Source: Paratrimastix pyriformis
Lineage: Eukaryota > Preaxostyla > Paratrimastigidae
Direction: 5' to 3'
Assembly (NCBI GenBank): GCA_027972325.1
Contig: JAPMOS010000057.1
Coordinates: 172,032 to 236,031, forward strand
DNA length: 64,000 nt
In this document: positions 19,774-34,628 of the stretch, in pieces
Numbering within the stretch: the first letter of the stretch is position 1
Layout: each line of letters starts with the position of its first letter
The notes under the pieces: generated by a model
Database searches by the model: none
What the model was told of the DNA's origin: nothing
Seen by the model: the letters and a program-made list of their open reading frames with translations, nothing else
Position numbers and translations under genes: made by a program

Positions 19774-20553
19774 GTCCTGGCCGGCAGAACTCACAGGAGG
19801 GGTCCTCGGCACCGGAGTTGACTCCGCAGGTAACGGCAACGGTGAAGGCCTTGCCGAGACTGGTAGAGCCGCAACCGGACCAGGAGTAGTCAGGACCGAA
19901 AGAGGCAAAGCCTCAGAGCCCCCAAGAGCAGTCGCAGCACGTTCAGAAGAACCAGAGATGGGAAAGTTCGACATTCGGACGGGAGAAAACAAGCGTTTCG
20001 CCAGAGGGAAAAACGATCGCGAACCGGGGTTGGCATCTCTATCTGTGCCGGTACTCCGTTCTTTTTCTTTTCTTTCATTGCGCGAGGGGGATGATAATCG
20101 CAACGCTTACATCAAAGAGTAGAGATACTCTCTACTCCGAGGAACACGGGAGTGTTCCCTAGAGTATAACTGTAGTTTTGGGAAGTATCGACCCAAAACT
20201 TGAGACGTGCCCATGTTCCCAGCTTGTCCACGTTTTTAGCCAAAACGCGGGAGGAGATGACATCGGTAACGGATCCCCTCGAGGAGCTTGTTGAGCTTCC
20301 CGAGGCCGACAGACGCGAGTTTGCAAATGAGAAAAGAGGGGTTGGCCCCAGCCCTCAAGTTGGGATAGCGGTTGTGACAGGCGACCAATGCATTGATGAT
20401 GTCACAACACCGCTCAGTGGAAATCGATGTGGTTGTCCCAGACGGATGATCAGAATGATTGATAGATGCAACGGATTCAGTTTGCGACGGATCAGATGAA
20501 TCGGACGAATTGCCAGATGTGACCTCGGGAATGAGATGTTCAGAAGTCTCCAT
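19657..20553 (-). CDS. Hypothetical protein, two open segments
   Basis: Two minus-strand open segments: 20553-20236, starting METSEH with Ser/Asp-rich residues followed by a short helical stretch (CCDIINALVACHNRYPN), and 20103-19657, Arg/Ser/Pro-rich and ending DALGHYHLVERMNGGDAF. They are probably joined by an intron at about 20100-20240, but I cannot fix the splice sites. The last 117 bp lie antisense to exon 2 of the neighbouring plus-strand gene. No family recognised. Confidence 0.35.
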
Positions 20554-21184
20554 TCAAAGTCACCAAGAAGCAGAAAAGTGATTGCTGATGTTGTGGAAAT
20601 CGAAAAAGACCACCGAAAGCACCAGCAGAAGACACGTAGAGGAGCTCGCTGAAAGAGCTCCTTCACGGTCTCAATCACCTTTTTTTTTTTTTGCAAATTC
20701 GCCTCCCATCGCTCACATTCGTCATCCCCCCGCATGTTCTCACTGTCTGTGTCGCACCGCTACTGTTTCCTGGCAGGTCCTTGGCTTGATGTCTCCAGCC
20801 GGCCCGATGCCCTCATGCGGTCCGTCGTCAGCCGCCCTCTCAAGGGCACAGACAAACAACTGTCATCTTTTGCCCCCTCCGCTGCCACGATGATGCGTCC
20901 CATTGCAGCTTTCATCGCATGTTACTGACGATGGGTGGGGCCGACAACATCTTTCCATCCCATGATTGCCCATTTTTGTTTCAATTTTTCAATTTTTCAA
21001 ATTCGTGCATATGGGGGGCTATTCCCACCCCCCGGGTTCTTGCCGCTCGTCTTTTCTGCTGGTTCCCCCCAAAAAAAAAAAAACTCACCCACTCCGCTCA
21101 CCCTTGTTTGATGTTTCCACTGTTGGTGTTGTTGGTGTTGGTGGTGTTGTTGTTGTTGTTTTGCACACTGGTTGGCCACCCCAG

Positions 21185-22132
21185 GTGACGCTCCTCCGAT
21201 CGCCCGGCATCCCTTCGGCGGGGCCAACCCGATGTTTCCCAGGAAGGGTCTGCATCCCCCCCCCCCCCCACACACACACACACACTCTTCTACCTCTCTG
21301 GTTTTTGTTTTATTTTCCCGTTACTTCGTTCCTTCTTTACACGACACACAGACACACACACAGACACACACACACACACACACACACACAGATATGCTTC
21401 CCCCGAATGTGACACACGGACAATCCTTCGTTCCTTCTTTACTCGACACACGGACAAGCATGCAGACACGGGCACGGCATGGCACGGCATGGCACGGCAT
21501 GACACACGAGAAAGACAGCACAGCGTGGAGGCAGACGGACCGATGGACGGGCGGGCGGACAGGCCTTTGGCTGTTTGTGTCTGACACCGACCGGGAATTG
21601 ACACAAACACGATTGTTCTCGATCATCCATCCCATCCCGCCCACCTGTTTCCTCCTCCCTCCTCTTCCAGCTGTTGTCCACAACGTGGAGACCTTTGAGC
21701 TGCCCCGACATGCGGCCATCCCGTCGGGAGGCGACGAGGATGATGATGAGCCTGCGTACACACCCACCGTCCCGCTTGATGTCTGTATGCTGATGATGAT
21801 GATTGGATGATGATGATGATGATGATGCTGATGATGGTGGTGGTGGTGGTGGATGATGATTGGATGATGATTCTGATGGCTGATGATGATGATGATGATG
21901 ATGATGATGAGGATGAGGATGATGATGGTGATGATGAGGATGGTGATGATCGGATGATGATGATCGGATGATGATGATGATGATCGGCTGATGATCGGAT
22001 GTTGATCGGATGATGATGATCGGATGTTGATCGGATGATGATGATCGGATGATGATGATGATGATCGGATGATGATGATGATGATCGGATGATGATGATG
22101 ATGACCGGATGATGATGATGATGATGATGACC

Positions 22133-22200
<68 letters not shown>

Positions 22201-22213
22201 CTGATGCTGATGC

Positions 22214-22253
<40 letters not shown>

Positions 22254-22321
22254 CGGATGATGATCGGATGATGATGATCGGATGATGATGATCGGATGAT
22301 GATGATCGGATGATGATGATC

Positions 22322-22376
<55 letters not shown>

Positions 22377-22377
22377 C

Positions 22378-22414
<37 letters not shown>

Positions 22415-23033
22415 CGGATGATGATCGGATGATGATCGGATGATGATCGGATGATGATTGGATGATGATTGGATGATGATTGGATGATGATTGGATGATG
22501 ATTGGATGATGATTGGATGATGATTGGATGATGAGGGTTGATGACTGGATGTTGATGACTGGATGTTGATGACTGGATGTTGATGACTGGATGTTGATGA
22601 CTGGATTCTGATGATGATGATCGATGTTGATGTTGATGATTGGATGATGACGTTGATGATGATGTTGATGATGTTGATGATGTTGATGATGTTTGAATCG
22701 GATGTTGATGATGTTGATGTCTACATTTTCTCCTGTTTCTTCGCCCTCTTCATTCCCCCCTTCCCCCTTCCCCCCCAGAATTGCCTCATCAGCAACAGCG
22801 GCCTGCTCGACCCGGGGGAGGAGGAGGAGGAGTTGCAACAGCTGAATCACGCCATGGCCCATATGGGCGAGACTACAGCTTTCATTCCGGCCGTCTACGA
22901 GCCGCCCCACGGGCGGGGCGCACCTGGGGGCCGATATGTACCCGAGGAGGCACAACATACCATGGGCGGGCTGGAGGATGACGGGGGCGAGCCTGCGGGT
23001 CGTGATCTGAACGCACCTGAGGGCGTGTTTTGA
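21185..23033 (+). CDS. Hypothetical acidic protein, 5' end unresolved
   Basis: Three phase-consistent exons: 21185-21247, 21671-21780 and 22779-23033, with donors GTCTGC and GTCTGT and ordinary AG acceptors. The encoded piece includes ANPMFPRK, VETFELPRHAAIPSGGDEDDDEP, then an acidic Glu-rich stretch (GLLDPGEEEEELQQLNHAMAHM) and a Gly/Glu-rich C-terminus ending at TGA 23031-23033. An upstream exon is expected near 20.77-20.89 kb, but two frames compete there and I cannot choose. The 1-kb intron 21781-22778 is almost pure ATG/CGGATG microsatellite. Function unknown. Confidence 0.45.
21790..22705. repeat. Large compound ATG / CGGATGATG / TTGGATGATGA satellite in intron
   Basis: About 0.9 kb of ATG arrays interspersed with GATCGGATGATG, ATTGGATGATG and CTGGATGTTGATGA higher-order units, filling one intron. 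The segmental blocks suggest repeated local duplication of slightly different founder units. Confidence 0.95.
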
Positions 23034-23148
23034 AGGTGGGCTCTCAGCTCAACCCCTCGGTTTGTCAAGCGTCCCAAAGATCCGCGAATCACCGTACCGT
23101 CCCCCGTGCAGTGGATTTGCAAGGGCGAGGAAAAATCAAGAAAGGAAG

Positions 23149-26100
23149 TTATCCAAATTTTCCGAAGAAGAGATTCCAAAAACTGGGACGTCCAGAAGGC
23201 GTTGTTGGTGGGGGACCGTCTGTCGTCGGAGCTGAGGAGACTGATGGGCGGGAGAGGGTTGGGGATTCTGTCGTCGGAGCTGAAGAGCCTGATGGGCGGG
23301 AGAGGGGTGCCCGGATGGATGGGGGAGAAGAGTGGCCAATGGAGGTGGTGCATGACGCTGATGTGGAATAGGGATGATGAGTGCTGATGGTGACGGGTGG
23401 ATGGGCGATCGGGGATGGTGGTGGACGATGGTGGGGGATGGTGGCTGGTGGTGATGGACGATGCGGGGTGGCGATCTCCGATGGCGGTGGCTGGGAGCTG
23501 GGAGGTGGTGTGGGCGATATTGCGGGACGGGTCCGTTGCTGGACAAAACCTTCAATTGCCGAGCGACTGGGGGCCGCTGTCGCCGGCCGACTGGATTTTG
23601 CTGTGGTCGGGCTGGATGTTGCTGTCGCCGGCCGACTGGATGTTGCTGTCGCCGGGCGAGGTGATGCTGTGGCCGGGCTGGATTTTGCTGTCGCCGGGCT
23701 GTATGTTGTTGTCGCCGGCCGACTGTGTGCTGCTGTCTCTGCCTTGCGCCGGGCCTCCACCTCGGCTGCTGCCTTGCGACGGGCCTCTGCTGCCTCGGCT
23801 GCCTTGCGACGGGCCTCTTCCTCGTCTGCTGCCTTGCGACGGGCCTCTTCCTCGTCTGCTGTCTTGCGGCGCCCCTCTTCCTCGTCTGCTGTCTTGCGGC
23901 GGGCTTCTTCCTCGGCTGCTGCCTTGCGACGGGCCTCGGCTGCCTCTGCTGCCTTGCGGCGGGCCTCTGCTGCCTCGGCTGCCTTGCGACGGGCCTCTGC
24001 TGCCTCGGCTGCCTTGCGACGGGCCTCTTCCTCGTCTGCTGCCTTGCGGCGGGCCTCTGCTGCCTCTGCTGCCTTGCGCCGGGCCTCTGCTGCCTCGTCT
24101 GCTGCCTTGCGCCGGGCCTCTTCCTCGGCCGCTGCCTTGCGCCGGGCCTCCTCCTCGGCTGCTGCCTTGCGGCGGGCTTCCTCCTCGGCTGCTGCCTTGC
24201 GACGGGCCTCTGCTGCCTCGGCTGCCTTGCGACGGGCTTCTGCTGCCTCGTTTGCTGCCTTGCGGCGGGCCTCTGCTGCCTTGCGGCGGGCCTCTGCTGC
24301 CTCTGCTGCCTCTGCTGCCTCGCGCCGGGCTTCCTCCTCGGCTGCTGCCTTGCGGCGGGCTTTGGCTGCCTCTGCTGCCTTGTGGCGGGCCTTGGCTGCC
24401 TCGGCTGCCTTGCGACGGGCCTTTGCTGCCTCGGCTGCCTTGCGACGGGCCTCTTCCTCGTCTGCTGCCTCGCGCCGGACTTTCTCCTCGGCTGCTCCCT
24501 TGCGGCGGGCCTCGGCTGCCTCGGCTGCCTTGCGACGGGCCTCTGCTGGCTCGGCTGCCTTGCGACGGGCCTCTTCCTCGGCCTTTCGCCGGACCTCCTC
24601 TTCTGCTGCTGCCTTGCGGCGGGCTTCCTCCTCGGCTGCTGCCTTGCGGCGGGCTTCCTCCTCGGCTGCTGCCTTGCGGCGGGCTTCCTCCTCGGCTGCT
24701 GCCTTGCGGCGGGCTTCCTCCTCGGCTGCTGCCTTGCGGCGGGCTTCCTCCTCGGCTGCTGCCTTGCGGCGGGCTTCCTCCTCGGCTGCTGCCTTGCGGC
24801 GGGCTTCCTCCTCGGCTGCTGCCTTGCGGCGGGCTTCCTCTGGGGCCACCTGGTTGATGGAGATGATGGGTGATTGTCGATATTGATGATGATTGATGAT
24901 TGTTGTTGTTGTTGTGGTGGTGGTGATGCTGATGAATGGATGGTGACTGGATGGTGACTGGATGGTGACTGGATGAAAACGGACTGGATGATGGTGACCG
25001 CGTGATGATGATGATGATGCTGATGATGATGATGATGACGATGACGACGATGATGATATGATGATGGGTCGTCCGCCGGCTCTGGGCCTGGTTCGGTGGC
25101 CAGCACGCCTGGGCCACGCGGCACTACATGGGCGTGTCGACCACCAACCGGGCGCCCGCCTTCCCACCCGCCCTGCTGGCCAAACTCCCCACTGCCTTCC
25201 GGGACGTCCACCCCGGACAGCACGTGGTGGCTCCTCGACGTGGCCATCACGGGCCAGACCCATGACTGGCCGACATACCAAGGCAGCCCGCTATGCCGAT
25301 CTCTGCCGGGCCGTCACGGCGGGCACTGGACAGCCCTGCCGGGCGGTCCCGGTGGTCCTGTCAGCCTGGGGGACTGTTGCGGCTCATGCCGGCCGACCCT
25401 GCCGCGATCCGGGCCGATCTCCAGCGGGCCCTCTCCTCCGTCTCGACCCTCCTGGTCCGGGACGCCCTCACGCTCATGACCATGCGCAACGGCGCCGCTG
25501 CAGGGGCGGCAGCCGTCGACTCCGGAGCTTGCCAGTACGACCGCCCACGCCCCACCTGCCAGTGAGCGCACCTCCACCGCGGCCGCCTCTCCACCCCCGA
25601 CAACCCCGACCGGGGGAAGCCACCATACACGGGTCTTTTGGCCCAGGCCCCCCGGAGTGTAACGTATGGCGCGAAGGCGCGAGTAACCTACCTTTCCTTC
25701 CTGTTTCGCTCGTCGCCTGCGCCCTCGCAAATACACAGCATGATCTCTGATGATGATTGGATGATGATGATGACTGGATGATGATAATGATGATGATGAT
25801 GATGCTGCTGCTGCTGATGATGATGATGATTGGATGATGATGACTGGATGATGACTGGATGATGACTGGATGATGACTGGATGATGACTGCATGATGCTG
25901 ACTGGATGATGATGATGATTGGATGATGATGATTGGATGATGATGAATGGATGATGATGATTGGATGATGATGATTGGATGATGATGATGACTGGATGAT
26001 GAATTGGACGTGAAACGCGTGCTTCATCATCCAAACGCAAGCAAACGAAGGAAAACGGACCACGACAGCCTCGACTGCCTCCCGCACGCGTTTCATGACC

Positions 26101-27862
26101 GGGCGCGCGGTGGGATCGCGACTGCACATGCGGACCAGCAGGTCCACCAGCACCGGGGGGCATCCGGCAGCTGCCTCCATGACCCCGACCTCGGCAAAGG
26201 CCTCCCGGAGCTCATCCTCTGAGGGCCGCTCCTCGGTCTTGTGGTACGTGTCCGTCTGGGTGTACAGGCAGAACAGCGTGACTCCCATCGAGTACACGTC
26301 AGTGGCGGGGGTGTTGCCGGGGCGCAGCCCCGCGGCTGCCAACTGGGCGGACTCGACGTAGAGCTCGGGTGCCATGAAGCCGGGCGTGCCCCGGATGAGG
26401 GCAAGACCGAAATTGGCCGAGCCGCCGGTGTACTCGCAGGCCATGCCCAGGTCGGCCAGCAGGGCCATCAGGCGGCCCGTGGCCGGGTCGCGGCGCAGCA
26501 GCACGTTGGCCGGCTTGATGTCGTTGTGCAGCACCCGGCGGTCGTTGTGCTCGAAGGGCTTGCCGTGCAGGTAGGCCAGCCCGCGCACCATGTCCACCAG
26601 CAGCCACCAGCGCTCCGTCCGGTCGGCGGCCGGGTCGGCCGAGGGCGACCGCAGATGGCGCCGGATGACCCGGTCCAGGTCGCCACCTTCGCAGTAGGGA
26701 GTCACCAGGCACCGCAACAAAGGCCCGCCAGGCTCAAGCTTGGGGGGGGGGGGGGGAGGGAGGGAGGGAGGGAGGGAGGGAGGAAGGAAGGGGGGGGGGG
26801 GGAGACAGGTGAGATCGGCGCGCGAGGTGATATAATGCATTGCATGACATTTTCTGGGGACGGTGTGGAGATCCGAATGGCGCGGCAGGGGGGGGTAGCG
26901 GACCTGCTCCTCCATCGGAGGCCCAGCGGCGGGCAGGACGTTGGGGTGACGGACGGCAGCGGGGATGTAGCTCTCGTTGCTGATCATGGTTCTCTCCAAT
27001 TGTGTGCGGGGTGCCGCGGTGGCCTTCAGGGCCACGTCATCCTCGCCCTTCCGGGTGTCGCCCATCTTGAACGAGATCCCGAAGGCCCCCGCCCCCAGCA
27101 CGTGGTACGGGTCGATGATGTCGGGGTCCTCGGGGCGCGCCTTCCGCTGCAGGCTGGGCCCGGGCAGGTGCTTGTAAACGCCCACCACCGGGATCAGATT
27201 GAGCTTGCCGCCTCCATCCAGAAAGGCCACCGTCGGCTTGAGCGTGGGCGCACCGTCCACAGAGGATTCCACGAACAGATGGACACTTGCCGCGGCGGCA
27301 GAGACTGAGGGGGATGCTGGCGTGGCCAGAGGAGTTTGCGAGGCAGACGGCATGCCGCTCGCAGAAGATGACGAGACAGAGGGCGGGGTTTCTTCAGAGT
27401 CAGAGAGTGTCGCCTAAAAACGATCGGGGAACCTTGTTTGAAATGTCGAGAATGTGCCAGACTAAGTATTCCTCGAGGTAATGCGAAGAAGTAGCCTCGG
27501 GCAGAGCTTGCAAAAAATCACGAGGAATTTGCCCTTCTTGTCGAGGTTTCTTGACGGTTGTCACGTCCACGCGGGCCTTGGGATCACTCCCATCGGCCGG
27601 GTCGACTAGGAACGAACGAGAATGCGAATAATATGAATAAGAAATAATCTCTGCCCCATTTTCCTGGGGAAAACGTGTTGGCCCGGGGACGATGGGGCAA
27701 TTGCCGGAGAAGAACGATGAAGTTCCAGGCCCCAATTCCGATGAAAAGATACGGGACAAAAAACAGACACGAAGCCACCACGATTGTCTTTCGTTCTACG
27801 GTGATGTCGCCAGGCTGGGTGCCCTTGAAGGGGAGCACAACCTTGTACGCCGCGAGACTCAT
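23149..27862 (-). CDS. SH3-like / protein kinase / KAAAEEEARR-repeat protein, copy 1
   Basis: Intact five-exon gene: 27862-27769, 27605-27463, 27413-26904, 26738-26061, 24849-23149 (about 1041 aa). Exons 1-2 read like a divergent SH3 domain (residues 3-65: VVLPFKGTQPGD near the start, GQIPRDFLQAL at the end). The kinase domain follows: glycine loop LGAGAFG (about 185-191), lysine in VALK (about 209), catalytic loop HNDIKPANVLL (from about 320), ADLG in place of DFG, and an APE-type motif in GFMAPELY. The catalytic residues are present, so activity is plausible; the target is unknown. The last exon encodes roughly 370 residues of Lys/Ala/Glu/Arg repeats (a long charged helix or coiled coil), then a Ser/Thr/Pro-rich tail. 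Donors are GTCTG or GTCCG; the exon-4 acceptor is AAG. An inverted paralogue lies at 34.7-37.7 kb. Confidence 0.85.
23735..24845 (-). repeat. In-frame coding repeat (GCCCGCCGCAAGGCAGC units)
   Basis: Tandem 24-30 nt units encoding EEARRKAAA-type peptides within the last kinase exon. The 3'-most plus-strand block (about 24600-24840) is nearly perfect at 30 nt; the rest is degenerate with in-frame variants. The antisense frame reads as an artificial ALRRASSSA protein. Confidence 0.9.
25061..25740 (+). mobile_element. Inserted block in kinase intron, possibly a retroelement 3' remnant
   Basis: About 680 bp of non-microsatellite, GC-rich sequence inside the last intron of kinase copy 1, absent from the same intron of copy 2. 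On the plus strand it contains coding-like pieces in different frames: a Trp/His/Tyr-rich segment (RRLWAWFGGQHAWATRHYMG) and RYADLCRAVTAGTG...VVLSAWGTV, loosely resembling the region after the reverse transcriptase domain of some non-LTR retrotransposons. There is no intact frame. One end carries the dispersed repeat at 25655-25739. The retroelement reading is tentative. Confidence 0.35.
25655..25739 (-). repeat. Dispersed intronic repeat (ATGCTGTGTATTTGC family), copy A
   Basis: Read on the minus strand it begins ATGCTGTGTATTTGC, continues with a GG-CGCAGGCGA block and ends near GCGTTACAC-like bases. The same order of blocks occurs at 43097-43164 on the plus strand. Confidence 0.7.
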
Positions 27863-27905
27863 AAAAAATCAGCGGGTACCACCGGGGGTATCATCTGTTT
27901 TGACA
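26061..27905. repeat. Inverted segmental duplication, arm 1
   Basis: Reverse complement of 34629-36437. Exons match almost base for base (exons 1-3 have identical lengths: 94, 143 and 510 nt), while introns differ strongly. Homology starts about 40 bp upstream of the start codon, near a TGTCAAAAC motif, and ends at the exon-4 donor. Confidence 0.95.
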
Positions 27906-28255
27906 TCGGGCGGCGAAGGTATGGGTTTTGTGTCCAGCGGCCAAGAACCCAAGTGGTTCGGGGTTCATGGTCGATATGTGATAGAGAGTTGCACGAAAAA
28001 CGCTGATTTCTTCTTTTTTTTCTTTTTCCACCCTCGAGAATATTTACGGCCGCATGGCCGCTCGAGGACGCTTTTCTCACCTCGTTCAGCGTTGAGCCGG
28101 CCGGTAAGGGACTGGTTGCGCTGGTCGTATGCCATGTAGGAAGAGAAGGTGGCTGGAAAGAGCGACGACCTAAGACTTCCTCCCCCTCCCCGCATAAACA
28201 AAACTCAAGAAAGGAAGTTTAGGCTGGGGCGGTTTCACACGTTGGGGGTTTCTTG

Positions 28256-28292
28256 TGAGCCTCCTACGAGGATTCATTTACACGAGACTGTG
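28256..28292. repeat. Dispersed CCTNNNACGAGG...ACACGAGACTG repeat, copy 1
   Basis: A GCCTCCTACGAGG block then ACACGAGACTG, diverged in the middle. Related copies lie at 29391, 29457 and 34574; they bracket the retroelement remnant and adjoin both kinase copies. Confidence 0.7.
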
Positions 28293-28399
28293 ACTGGGTC
28301 CTGCTCGCTCAAATGTTGGTCCTGCTGGTTGTTATCGGCGCGAGAAGCTTCCAGAGGTGAGGACAGGGCACCAGTGCATCGGCGAATGGGCCGGGGCTG

Positions 28400-29140
28400 C
28401 CGAGGCAGTCATGGCGGACGATGGCCTTGGCTCGGGTGCGCCCGGGGGACGAGGCCAACCGGACCATCGGCATCGGGGCCTGGAAGGACTTGGTCCGGAA
28501 ACGGGTGCGCGCGCATGTGGAGGCCAGGTGGCGCGCGAAGATGGAGGATGCCCACTCGCACCCAAGGCTGGCACTCCTGCGGCAGGTCAAGCAGGACTTT
28601 GGCCACAGCGAGGCCTACCTGGACGACATGAGCCCGGGCGCCGCACAGCGGCCCAGCTGCGCGCAGAAATGTACCTGAGCGGTGAGTTCCTGCGCACCTG
28701 GAAGACCAGACCTGAGGCGAAGTGCGGGGGGGCCTGCATCTGCTGCACGACGCGGGGCCACTCGAGGATGCCCAGCACATCATCCGGCAGTGCCCCGCCT
28801 ACGAGGAGCTACGCAAGAAGGCCTGGGACCGCATCCATGCGACCCTGGGGGCCCCCGACTGGGCCAGTCTGGAGGCCCTGGACGCGGACAAGTGGCAGGT
28901 TATGATCGGGAGGCCGGCCGCTGGTTGGGGGCGCCTGACTCGTGAGGCCGTCAACCGGATCGCGGATCGCGGGAGACTTCCTGGCCCAGGCCCACGCGCG
29001 CCGGCTGCAACTGCTCAATGTGCGACGAGCCGAGCCACCGCGGGCGGCCGGCGATCGGAGGGCCCGGCGGGAGACGACACCACCGGGGCCGAGCCAAGGA
29101 AGGCTGCCTGCTGTGCCTATCCACCAGCAGACTAGCGGCC
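28400..29140 (+). pseudogene. Decayed non-LTR retrotransposon C-terminus (reverse transcriptase zinc-binding region)
   Basis: Coding-like segments in successive frames: a basic helical part (ARVRPGDEANRTIGIGAWKDL, then RQVKQDFGHSEAYLDDM), a switch to a second frame (LSGEFLRTWKTRPEAKCGGAC), and a third with EDAQHIIRQCPAYEELRKKAW. The final pattern, C-x2-C...HI-x3-CP-Y-x2-LR, is typical of the zinc-binding region that follows reverse transcriptase in many LINE-type elements. Several frameshifts show it is dead. The catalytic YxDD core is not present. GC-rich composition resembles the block at 25.06-25.74 kb. Confidence 0.6.
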
Positions 29141-29390
29141 ACCAGAACGAGGCCTCCACTTACATAGCGATCGACCGAATGGGGGTCTTTGGTTGTCGCT
29201 CTTTTCCTGTCTTGCTTTCGGGGCGACCTAGGATGGTGGCATACCGACCAAGCGCAACCACGAGGCCGAGGCTCACCAGCCGGCTCGGTGGTGGGGGTGA
29301 TGAGGTGCGATGCCTTTGGGGTGATGAGGTGAGGGGGGAATTGGGGGATAAAACCTTTTGTGATTTCTTTCTCATGGCTCTTTGTTAGCC

Positions 29391-29482
29391 TCACACGAGG
29401 CTGCATTAACACGAGACTGACTGACATGCGCGAGGCGGCATGCGCGGCGAGTCGACGAGGCTGCATTAACACGAGACACATG
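29391..29482. repeat. Dispersed ACGAGGCTGCATTAACACGAGAC repeat, two copies
   Basis: CACGAGGCTGCATTAACACG occurs at about 29395 and again, preceded by a GA, at about 29456. Both are followed by AGAC and lie just downstream of the retroelement remnant. Confidence 0.85.
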
Positions 29483-29561
29483 ACACGAGGCCGATGCAGC
29501 CTGTAATTCCTCGGGGTGAAACTCACTATCTCTCTCCTTGCAGGCGGCTGCAGTCCGCCGG

Positions 29562-33147
<3,586 letters not shown>

Positions 33148-33401
33148 TCGCCCACCACCCCTTCTCCCCCTCCTCCTCCGCTGGGAACCACGCCCCTTTG
33201 TAAATAGCACATCATTCCATTCGATTAGAGGTGGGGAGCTCGTCCTCAAAACCTGCGAGGAGGGGTGGGGTATCAGGTCGCCGCTCTTCCCGTCTCCTTC
33301 TCTTCCTGCTTCGCTTTTGCCAGGATGGCGGCACCGCCCAAGCGGAACTACATCGGGGCCTGACGCTGGGCCTCGAGCGCTGGAGTGGCTGGGGATGAGA
33401 T

Positions 33402-34502
33402 GATCCCCTTAATGTACCTAAGGTTTTGAAAAATTCAAATTTTTGACAAGGTTGCGCCCGCCATTCAGCCGGTTCGAAGGGGCCGGAAAGGAAATTTCTC
33501 TTGGCGTTCGGACGTCCTCGTGGTCTTCTCGAACGGACATAAGGTGAAATTGATCCGCGGTGATCGAGTCCGACCCGCGACCACACAAGACATCGATGGG
33601 CGATATCAGGTTTTGACCTCGAAGCGGCTCGGGTGCTTCGCAGGGGAGTCCAAACACCCTCGGTGCATTGAGGGAAGGCACCCTTGCTACATTGTTGCGA
33701 GAAAAGACCATTGACTTCCCGGCCCCCGCTGTAGGGTCCCTCGGAGTTTGCCCCGGTGTCATGCTGCTGGGTCGTTCGGAGGGTGTCGGTCATCACTCGG
33801 TCCATCTCCTGGCCCGATGCGCCCAGCCCCCATGCCCCCAAGTCGGCGCGTTCACTAGAGGCTCCCCTCACCTCGGTGCCCGGGGGAAGCCCGGCCACCC
33901 CGCCCGCGCCCCCAGGCTGGCCCGGAACTCGCCTCCCCTGTCAACTTTTTCGCACCCCCTGCCCCATCGTCACGACCCTGTCCGGGTTCGTGAAGGGTGC
34001 AATCTGCCACTGATCCTCCGGCAGGGTCTCGGGGCTGAGGGCTCACGAGTGCGACGGTTGAAAGAGGCGGCCCGCTCCGGATCGCCCCCATCGAGGGGTT
34101 CGCATCAAGGGGAGGTGGCCGCCCGGGGGGTCACATGGTTGATCGACTCGAAACGCGACACCCTGCCGAGTGGCAGACCCAACTCTCCTCGCGTTCAGCA
34201 CACCACTCCTCCTCCCCCCCGGCCCCCCGGCCCCCGTCGACCCGACGGCTGCATCCCCCCATCCTATAACGGACCTAACCCATTTGGTCTCCAGACCAAA
34301 TGCCCCCTCGATGGTTCTGTGTGGTGTCACCATCCCCCCGACCCCCCTTGGAGGGAACTCAAGATACCTGTGTGTAGCCCCACTCGGCCTCTTTATACTG
34401 CGCAATTCAGGTTGGGCCTCCGGTGGACGGGTGGGAGGTGGTGGAGACCGGAAGGGCGTCAAAATGGGGTTTTTCCAATTCTTAGGTACATTAAGGGGGA
34501 TC
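33402..34502. mobile_element. 1.1-kb element with terminal inverted repeats (MITE or DNA transposon relic)
   Basis: CCCCTTAATGTACCTAAG at 33405-33422 has its exact reverse complement at 34481-34498. Both ends are bordered by GATC (33402-33405 and 34499-34502), and a looser match continues inward into A/T-rich sequence. It sits between the TBC-like gene and kinase copy 2, with no gene model crossing it. Internal frames are open but composition-driven; I cannot identify a transposase. A 10-bp-arm palindrome lies inside at 34281-34302. Confidence 0.6.
34281..34302. repeat. Perfect palindrome CATTTGGTCT-CC-AGACCAAATG
   Basis: Two 10-nt arms separated by CC. It could form a hairpin or be a dimer-binding site, or be a relic of the surrounding inverted-repeat element. 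Confidence 0.8.
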
Positions 34503-34573
34503 TTTTGTGAAAACGGGCTGGGTAACGGGAGAAATGGGAGTTAAACCTTTTGTGAACTCTTCTCGATTGAGAT

Positions 34574-34612
34574 TATCTAGTTAGCCTCCTACGAGGCTGC
34601 ATTAACACGAGA
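34574..34612. repeat. Dispersed ACGAGGCTGCATTAACACGAGAC repeat, copy beside kinase copy 2
   Basis: A CCTCCTACGAGGCTGCATTA core, then ACACGAGACTGACTGACTGA, ends within about 20 bp of the start of the inverted duplication. Upstream it shares TAAACCTTTTGTGA with the copy near 29360. Confidence 0.85.
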
Positions 34613-34628
34613 CTGACTGACTGAAAAA

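Noticed and set aside
23381-24886. Long plus-strand frame of ALRRASSSA repeats
   Set aside because: It is the antisense of the kinase gene's KAAAEEEARR exon, which has homology, phase and a paralogue.
27414-27462. A 19-nt ultrashort intron (GTTCCCC...TTTAG) in kinase exon 2
   Set aside because: A GTCTGG donor 30 nt upstream gives a 49-nt intron that closes phase in both paralogues; the 19-nt version would frameshift copy 2.
28081-28135. Orphan first exon on the minus strand (MAYDQRNQSLTG) with a GTGAG donor
   Set aside because: Only 55 nt, no downstream partner exon found, donor unlike the local consensus; possibly a truncated gene but unsupported.
33668-34510. 280-codon plus-strand frame inside the inverted-repeat element
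   Set aside because: Composition is Pro/Arg/Gly-rich as expected from high GC, with no domain-like pattern; several other frames are equally open.
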